From Acidimicrobiales bacterium (GTDB lineage Bacteria > Actinomycetota > Acidimicrobiia > Acidimicrobiales > SHLQ01), in contig JAHDCX010000009.1 of the NCBI GenBank assembly GCA_020629635.1, positions 145,460 to 209,459 on the forward strand: a DNA stretch of 64,000 bases, read 5' to 3'. The position numbers and the translations under genes are program-made. A model generated the notes under the pieces. It did not search any database and was not told the DNA's origin. It was given only the letters and a program-made list of their open reading frames with translations. This document shows, piece after piece, positions 34,875 to 43,800 of the stretch. Numbering within the stretch: the stretch's first letter is position 1; the number at the start of each line of letters is the position of its first letter.

Positions 34875-37800
34875 TCAGGTCTCGCAGGCGACGAGGGTGT
34901 CGCTTCCGCTGTTTCCACGACAGCGGTCGGTTCCTGCACCGCCGTCGATCGTGTCGTCGTCATTCCCGCCCCGGAGGTCGTCGTTCCCTCCTGACCCGAA
35001 GATCTCGTCGTCTCCCCGGTTGCCGAGTGCGAGGTCGGCACCTGCGCCGCCGACGAGGAGATCATCCCCGGGCTCTCCGCGGAGTTGATCGTCTCCAGAT
35101 CCGCCGAACAGTTCGTCAGCGCCGTCGCCTCCCCACAGTCGGTCGTCATTTCGGTTGCCGTACAGCAGGTCGTCGCCGTCGTCTCCGTACAGCTGATCGT
35201 TACCCCGACGACCGCGGAGGACATCATCACCGTTGCCGCCGCGAATGACGTCGGTGCCGCGCCCGCCAGAGATGACGTCGTCGCCGTTGCCTCCGACGAT
35301 CGTGTCATTTCCGCGCCCGCCGAAGATCACGTCGTCACCGTTGCCGCCCTGGATCTCGTCGCGGCCGGCGCCGCCGAAGATGATGTCGTCGCCGCCGTTG
35401 CCGAAGATGCGGTCATTGCCGCCACGACCGCAGATCACGTCGTCGCCATTGGTTCCGGCGAGCACGTCTCGTCGGTTCGTCCCGGTGATCGTGCACGTGG
35501 CCGTGGTGAGCGTCTCGGACACTGATGCTCCGGTCGAGTCGGTGATGGTGACGGTGATCTCGTAGACGCCGGCGGTCGGGTAGACGAGCGCGCCCTCGAG
35601 GACGCCGGGATCGTCGTCAGACGGAGCGGTCACCGAGCAGGAGCCGTCGCCGGGACACGACGTTCCGTCGCCCCAGTCGATGCTGACCGAGTACGGCGCG
35701 GTGCCCCCGGTGAACTCACCCTCGACCGCGACTTCTTCGCCCACGAGCGCGACGCCCTCGACAGCGATCTCCTCGATCACCAGCGCTGGTCCCGGATCAT
35801 CATCGACGACGGTGTAGGTCGCCGTCTCCGTGGTCTGCTGTCCGCCAGCGTCCACGCCGGTCACCTCGACCGTGTACGAACCGACCGTGCCGGGCAGCGG
35901 ATCGCCGTCGGCGATCGGTGTGCCGTTGACCGTTGCGGTGCACGATGCGAGGTTCTGGTCGCTGCACGAGAAGGCGATGTCGGGGACGGCGCCGACGGTG
36001 AACTCGGCGCCGTCGTTCGGCGTCGAGATCGTGACCGACGGCGGGTTGTCCACCGGGTCGGCGATCACGGTGTAGGTCGCCGAGGCGCTCGCCTGGTTGC
36101 CGAGGGCATCTGTCGCCGTCACGGAGACGGAGTGCGACCCGAGTCCGTCGGGCAGCGCGTCGCCGTTGCTGATCGATTGACCGTCGGCGGTCGCCACACA
36201 GGTCTGCAGGCTCGTGTCGAGGCAGGTGAAGCCCACGCCCGGCACTTCGCTGACCGTGTAGGTCGCCCCGTTTGCTGGGGGCGCCAGAGTGACCGTCGGA
36301 TTGAGGGTGTCGATCCGGACCTCACCGACCTCCTTCTGGCCGTCGGCTCGCGTCACCTCCCAGCGGTTCACGCCTTCGTCGGTGATCGTGAAGGACCCGC
36401 CGGCGGGAACCGGCGCGGGATCGCCACCGGGCAACACCACATACGTGGCGTCGAGGTCGCCCGAGTCGACGGTGACCGTCACCGAACCGGTGTACCAGCC
36501 CGACCCACCGTCGAGGTTCGCGTTGCTGACGGTGACGTCGAGGTCGGGGGCCGGCGGAGGCGGCTCGGAGACGACGTCGTCTTCGAAGTTGCGTGCCTTG
36601 TTGGTGGCGTACCCAACGTTGCCGTTGGCATCCACCGCCTGCAGAAGGAACTCGACCTCGGTCGTGCCCGCCGCCACCTGGATCGAACCGGACCACTCGT
36701 CGGTCCCCGGATCGTTCTGCAGGTCGAGGCCCTTCCAGTCGACCGTGCCGGTGCCCGGGTTCTCGCCGACGAGCATGTACACCCGGCGCACGGCGGCAGC
36801 GTCGGTCACCGACGTCGACACGGTGAGGGTGCCGCCGGTCAGGATGGACTCGACGGCCCCGATCGTCGGGTCGACGAAGTCGGACTCGTTCGGCGTGTCG
36901 TAGTACACGACGACGTCGAGCTCGGAGTCGAGCCGCTGAACCGAACCGAAGCTGTCGAACTGTCCGGTCGCCAACACCAGTGTCTGGCGTTCGCCACCGA
37001 CGGTCGTCGACGAGTTGATCGTCACCGGCTTGGCCGGGAAGACCTGATCACCGATCGGTGGTTCGGGTGAATCCTCCGATTCGTTGAACGTCACTGCGGC
37101 GATCACCGGGTCGACCGGTGACTGATACGTCGACACCATGTCGAGCACCAGCGCACCGTGGGCGACCTGGGCCAGATTCGTCGTGTCGGCGTCGTCGACC
37201 ACAGAGATCTCGAAGCTCTCGCTCGGCTGGATCGGGCGAGCCGGAGCGACGATCGTCTGCGGATCGCCGTTGGCGTCCGGGTTGCTCCAGATCGTGCCGC
37301 GATCGGTCGTTGCCGGTGTGTTGGCCGGGGTCGCGTTGACCGTGAAGGTCTCGATGCCGGTGGCATCGGGAACCGTCGTCGTCTCGGGAGCCGGCGGCGC
37401 GGGCACCGGCGTGGCGCCGACCCGGTAGAACGGCAGACCGTAGAACGTCGACTCCATCAGCGCCTTCTCGTCATAGACCGAGAAGGTCGACAGGTCGGCG
37501 GCGTAGGTGTTCTTGGCAAACGTGAGCGCCTGACCGATCGTCGTCTGCAGACCGTCGGGCAAGAGCACCGGGCGCACGGCGTTCTCGGCAAAGAGCGCCA
37601 TGAGCCGCTCGGTGTAGGCGACCGCTTCGGTGTCGCCGTAACCGAAGCCGGTGTTGCCGATGAAGATCGCCTGATCCGCAGCGAATGTCTGCGCCCAGTC
37701 ACCGTTGGTGTTGTCTGGCCCATCACCGATCTGCTGATCGGAGACGTTGAGACCACCGTGACAACCCATCGAGAAGATGATCGACCCGATCAACGACCCT

Positions 37801-40800
37801 GGCGACGCCGCGATGGTGTCGGCCAACAGGTTGTTGGTGAAGTTCGGGACTTGATCGCCGTCTGCGGGGAGTGCCCGGTAGTGATCGAAGTGCGCGTTGA
37901 GCGAGATCAGGTCGGCGCCTCCGGCGCCACCGATCAGCTTGGCTTGGGCGTCGTTGCGGTCCCACTTGGCACCCCCAGCGTCGAGACCGTCGGCGAGTTC
38001 GTCATCGACGGTCAGGCCGGCTGCCGCGAGATCGGCGGCGATCTCTTCGGAGGAGTCGACGAGGAAGTCGTAGCCGAGCACGGCCGCGGTGTTCGCCTCG
38101 AGCGAGCCGTTGAATGTCTCGAAGTGGGCGAGCTGTCCGGCGATTTCGGTCGGCGTCTCGACGAGGCGGCCGAGCGCAAGATCCGACACGTACAGGTAGC
38201 GGTTGCCGAGGTCCTGTGCTGCAGCTTCGCCGTACGGCTCGTCCGACAAGTACTGGCGGTCCCAGAAGGAGGCCGTCAGCGCGTTAATCGCGTTGGCGTT
38301 GCCGCCCACGATGTTGTCGCCGATGAACTCGTGGCGGAAGTCGTACTCGTTGGCGATCTCGGTGGCGTCGAGCAGTCGGGCCATCGGCACGATCGGGTCT
38401 CCGCCGACGATCACGACGTTCTCGAGCGATCCACGAAGCGGGTCGATGACCTGGTCGACGATCGCCGCGACGACGGCGTTGGCCGACTCGGGCGAGCACG
38501 AACCGTCGGTGTCCCACGCGGCGTAGGCCGCCTGCACCGCACCGATGCCGTCCACCGGGACCACGATCGGGTCGATGCCCAGCGCTGGATTGTCGACGGT
38601 GAGGTAGTCGACGAAGTCGGCCATGGCGGTGTTCAGCTCATCGAGGCCGGCTTGTCCGTGGAAGTGGCGGATGCGTTGCTCGTTGACGATGAAGACGGTG
38701 TTGGCCGTTGACCCGGCGAGGCTCGGTGCCGTGCCGACCGCTCCGGTGATGGCGCCTTCGGCAGCACACGGCGGCCGGGCGTCGCCGGTGATGCGTTGCA
38801 CCTGGAGGGCGGCCGGTTCGATCGACGTCGCACCGTTGGCGCCGAACACCTGAATCACGTAGGTGCCTGCGGGCAGCGGATCGGTCAGCAACTGCTCGAC
38901 CTCGGTTCCCGGTGCGTTCGACAGGCCGATGAACTCGAGCGTTCCGTCTTCCTGATCGAGTCGACGGAAGTCGTCGAGTGGCTCGGAGTTGGCGCCGGTC
39001 TGGTCCGGGTCGAGGATCGGCTCGATCGGCGCATTGTCCGACGTGTCGGTCAGTGCTGCGTTGACGTTGCCGTCAGCGGGGCGACCGTAGACGGCGAAGT
39101 CGAAGTCCGCAGCGAGGCCCGAGAGCTGGATTGCCAGCTGATCGTTGTCGGACACGGTGATGTCGAAGACGTCGTTGTCGGACTCCGACGAGATGTACGT
39201 GAGGTAGATCGTGTCGGGGCTCAGCGCCGTCGTGGCTGGGAAGTCGTTGGGTTCGAGACCTTCGGCGACCTCGACCGCCGAGATGGCGCTGATCGACTGC
39301 GGCGTACCGAGTACTCGGCCCGTGGCGTCGAGTGTCGTCGACCCGAGCGACACGGTCGGCACGACGTCGAAGGTGAGCGTGTATTCGAGGTCGGGAGCGA
39401 TCGCTCCGAACGTCCACGTCAGGGTGTTGCCGTCGATCACGGGTTCGGCCTCGACGGGGCGAGGACCGACGAGCAGACCCGAGGTCGGCGCGTAGCTGGC
39501 AGTGGCCGGCAGCTGGACTACGACCTCCACGGTCCGGTTGAGCACGGTGTTGGTCACCTCGAAGGTCGACGCGAACGTCACCGGCGGGACGGTTCCCGTT
39601 GGCAGCTCGGACGATTCGACTTCGGTGAAGTCGAGGTCGCTGAACGGAATCTCCCCGGGATCGACCAGCGTCACGAGCACGTCGCCAAGAGTGAAGCCCT
39701 CGAGCAGGCCGGCGTCGCCGAGCTCGTTGAGCAGGGTGGCGAGTTGCACGGCATCCAGCTCGGCAGTCCCGATCAGGTCCGCGAGGGTGAGGTCGGCGAG
39801 CAGGCCTTGGGCGGCCAGATCGCCGAGGTCGCTGGCACCGGGGTTGATCGAGAACCCGGTCGTGTCCGTGCTGTGGATCAGGTCGAAGATCGTTCCGAGC
39901 TGGCCGAAGGTGATGCTGGCGTCAGCGCCGTCTTCGAGGAAGGTGCCGAGGGTGACATCTCCGTAGACGGTGAGATCGGCGAACGTGTAGTTGTCGACGA
40001 AGGCACGGAGGAGCGGTTCGACCGCTGCGCCGTCGATCGGGGAGCCCGGCGCCGTCTGGAAGGCGTTGATCAGATCGGCGAAGTTCACGTTGTACAACGC
40101 AGCTTCGAGATCGCCGAGCGTGTCGTCGGCGAGCTGGGGCAGATCGTTGGGCAGATCGCCGAGCGTCAGGTCGTCGAGATCGGTGAGGTCGCCCAGCGTC
40201 AGGCCGGCGCCGGCGAGCGCATCTTCGATCGACTCGTTCGTGAAGAACTCGAGATCGCCCAGGCCGATGCCGGCTCGGGCGTCGCCGAGCTCGCCGAGGG
40301 TGAGCTGGTTCGGGTCGAGCGCACCCACACGGATGGCGTCACCGATCGTGTCGATCTCGCAATCGACGAGGTCGCAGTCGACGTTGCCGACCGCGGCGAG
40401 CGGCACCGCCGCGAGTGGCACCGCAGCCAGGGGACTGCTGAGCACATCGACAGCAGCCAACGGAAGGTTCTCGATCGCGGTGCCGTCGAGCGTGACGGCC
40501 GCCAGCGGAACTGCGGCCAAGGGCACGGCAGCGAGCGGCACGGCAGCCAGCGGCGTGGTGCCGATGTCGAGCGCAGCGACGTCGACGGCTGCCAAGGGCA
40601 CCGCCGCCAGTGGACTACCGACGATGTCGACGGCGGCGAGGGGCACCGAAGCCAGCGTGGAGCCTCCGGCGACCGCAGCCAACGGAGTGCCGGTGATGTC
40701 GACCGCAGCCAGGGGCAACCCGCCCACCGGGACGGCGGCGAGGGGGACCGCGGCGAGCGGCACGGCGGCCAACGGCACGGCAGCGAGCGGCACGGCAGCG

Positions 40801-43800
40801 AGCGGCACGGCGGCAAGCGGCACGGCAGCCAAGGGCACGCCGTTCACCCCGAGGTCGGCGATGGTCGTCGAAGCGAGGAAGCTGGCCTCGCTGACGCCGT
40901 TGGAGCAGTCGTAGCCGGCGTTGATGTCTTCGAGGATCTGACACCAATCCCCCGAGCCGGGTTCGAGCGCGGACGGCGGAATGTCGGCGAGCGCCACGTC
41001 GGCGTAGGCGACCGCAGCAAGTGTCACGGCGGCCAGTGGCAAGCTGCCCACATCGACGGCAGCCAACGGCGTCGCGGCGAGCGGCACGTTCTGCAGCTCG
41101 AGCGCAGCGAGTGGCACCGCAGCCAACGGTGTGGCGGCAAGCGGAGTTCCGTTCAGATCGACGGCGGCCAGCGGCACGGCGGCCAATGGCACGGCAGCGA
41201 GCGGAGTGCTGTCGAGTCCGACCGCGGCGAGCGGCACCGCGGCGAGCGGCACCGCAGCGAGCGGTGATGCTTCGAGGTCGACGGCCGCCAACGGGACTGC
41301 GGCGAGCGGTGTGGCCTGGAAGTCGACGGCCGCGAGCGGTACCGCAGCGAGCGGGAGGGCGGCGAGCGGCACGCCACTCACGGAAGCTTCCATGAGGGTG
41401 ATCGCACCGATCGTTCCGCATCCGCCACTGACGTAGGGCGTGAGGATGGTGCACCAGTCGGGGCCGGGGATCTCGTCGAGCGTGAGCTCGCCGAGCACGA
41501 CCGCGGCGAGCGGGATGGCGGCCAGGGGCGTGCCGTTCACGTCCACCGCAGCGAGCGGCGTGGAGGCCAGGGAGCCCGCCCCTCCGGCGAAGCCGGCGTT
41601 GGGGTCGGCTGCCACGTCGCCGAAGGTGATGTCGTTGATCGGCACGTCGGCGAGCGCCGAGCCGGTGCTCTCGAACAACGCCGGCCAGCCGCCGTCTTCG
41701 TCGAGTCCGATCTCGATGATCGGGATCGACGAGATGGTCGACGTCGGGTCGAGCGCCAGCGCTGCGAGCGGGGTCGCAGCGAGCGGCACGGCGGCGAGCG
41801 GCGTCGCGTCGAGGTCGGTGGCCGCGAGTGGTGCGGCAGCGACGGTGCTGTCGTTCTCGGCGGCGTCTTCGAGCAGTTGCTGGCTGAAGGCCCCGACCGC
41901 AATACCGGACGGCGCGACGGTCACCGACGCTGGCGATCCTGCGTCGAGGCCGATGGAGAAGGTCAGTTGCGGATCGTCGAGCACGGGCGGCGCGACGATC
42001 GGCGTGGCTTCGTAGGCGTACACGGCACCCGCGTTCTCGCCCTGGGGGTTGTCGTCGAGTCGAGCACCGACGAGCACGTTCGTGCCAGCAACGGCCACGG
42101 CAAACCCGGCCTGATCCGCCGCAGCGTCGTCGGTGTGGTCGAACTGGTCGGTCTGCACCCACGTACCGCCGTCGAGGCCGAACGCCACGGCAGAACCGTC
42201 GCGGAACGCCACGCCGGACTCCTCGTAACCCGTGCCGCCGACAACGATGACGTCACCGTCGATATCAACGGAGAAGCCCCAACCGCTCAGGCCCGAGCCG
42301 GCGTTGATCGATGGGGTGTCGACGACGGTCGCCGTCGGGCCACTGATGTCCATGATGACGAACGATCCGTCGACGCCACCACCGGGCTGGAAGTCCGGCG
42401 TGCCGACGACGAGCGTGTCGCCGTCGAGGGCAACCGAGTCGCCGAAGCGTCCGGCGCTGCCCGGCCCGAGCGGTGAGTCGATCGTCTCGATGAAGCTCAG
42501 GTTCTGGGCGTCGTAGAGATAGACGCGGCCGTCACCACCGTCGACGCCAGGGGCACCGATCGCCACGATGGTGCCGCTGGCGTCCATGCTGTCGCCGAAC
42601 TCGTCCGCCGGAACGAGCCCGGGTCCGAACGTCGGCAGATTGGAACCGTCGGCGATGGGGATCTGTGAGATCTCGTCGCCCGAGGGTCCTGCGACGACGA
42701 TCTCGTCGTTGCTCGTGACGACGATCGACGTGGCCGTGGTGCCGATGAAGTTGCCGGTCACCGCCGAGCGCGAGAGCGAACAGGATGGGGGTACCCCGCC
42801 GACGCATCCAAGATTGAAGATCGAGACCAGCCCACTGTCTTCGAGGACGACCGCTCCAGAGTCCCCGAAGTCCACATCGACGACCGGGTTGTCGAAGTCG
42901 AATGTCTGCTTGATCGTCCAGGACGTCCCGTCGAACTCCAGGAAGTGCGCACGGTTGCTGCCCGGTTCCGAGACGAGCGCGAATGGGGGGAAGGGCGCAC
43001 CGAGGTCGAGTATCGAGATCGCCGAGCCGAACAGACCCGAGCCGAACGTGTCGACGGTGAGCTTGTTGTCGGGTTCGGGCGTTCCGGCTTCGGTGAAGTT
43101 GGTCGAGTAGACTTGGCCGACGTCGTCGAAGCCACCGCCGGTGCTCGGCGCGCCGGCGAGGATCGTCTTGGTGGTGCCGCCGTCGACGGCGACGGAGAAG
43201 CCGATGCCGTCACCAGCGACGCGACCCGCAGGTTGGATGCGATCCACCGGACCATTGGTCCAACCCGCATTCGTATCGGCGAGCCCCCAGCCGAACGCCG
43301 GGTCGTTGTAGAAGACGCCGACCTCGCCGCCGAACCCATCGGAACGGCCAATGGCGATCGTGTCGCCGGAGACGTCGAGCTGGTTGTTGGGCGTGACGCT
43401 CGAACCGTTGAAGAGGAGCCCTTCGAAGATCACCCGGTCGGCCCACTCACCCGGACCGTTCAGGTCGAACACGACCAGCTGATCGTTGAGCCCACTCAAC
43501 GACGCCGCGACGATCCGGTCGCCGTCCATGGCGACCGACTCGCCGACCGCGATCGAGGCCTGAGCGGGCAGGTCGGACTCGAACGTGAACGGAGCGAAGC
43601 TCGGAGCACCGAACGATCGGGTCCACGTGTTGAGCGAGATCGAGTTGGTGTCGGTGGCCGAGCCGGCGACGACACGCCAGACGGGAACGCCGCCTTCGGC
43701 GGCCTCGGTGCCCTGATCGATGTCGACCGAGTAGCCGAGAAACTGGTTGTCCTCTTCGCCGTTGCTCTTGGAGAGGATGCCGATGCTGTCGTAGCTCGGG

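Noticed and set aside
38796..41267. Open frame of 823 codons on the plus strand opposite the giant gene
   Set aside because: It exists because the 15-base repeats and GC bias remove stops; its translation is Arg/Gly/Glu-rich with no domain and no start signal.
40380..41850. Repeat array considered as a CRISPR
   Set aside because: The period is 15 bases with no spacers, and it encodes a continuous PLAAV protein repeat.
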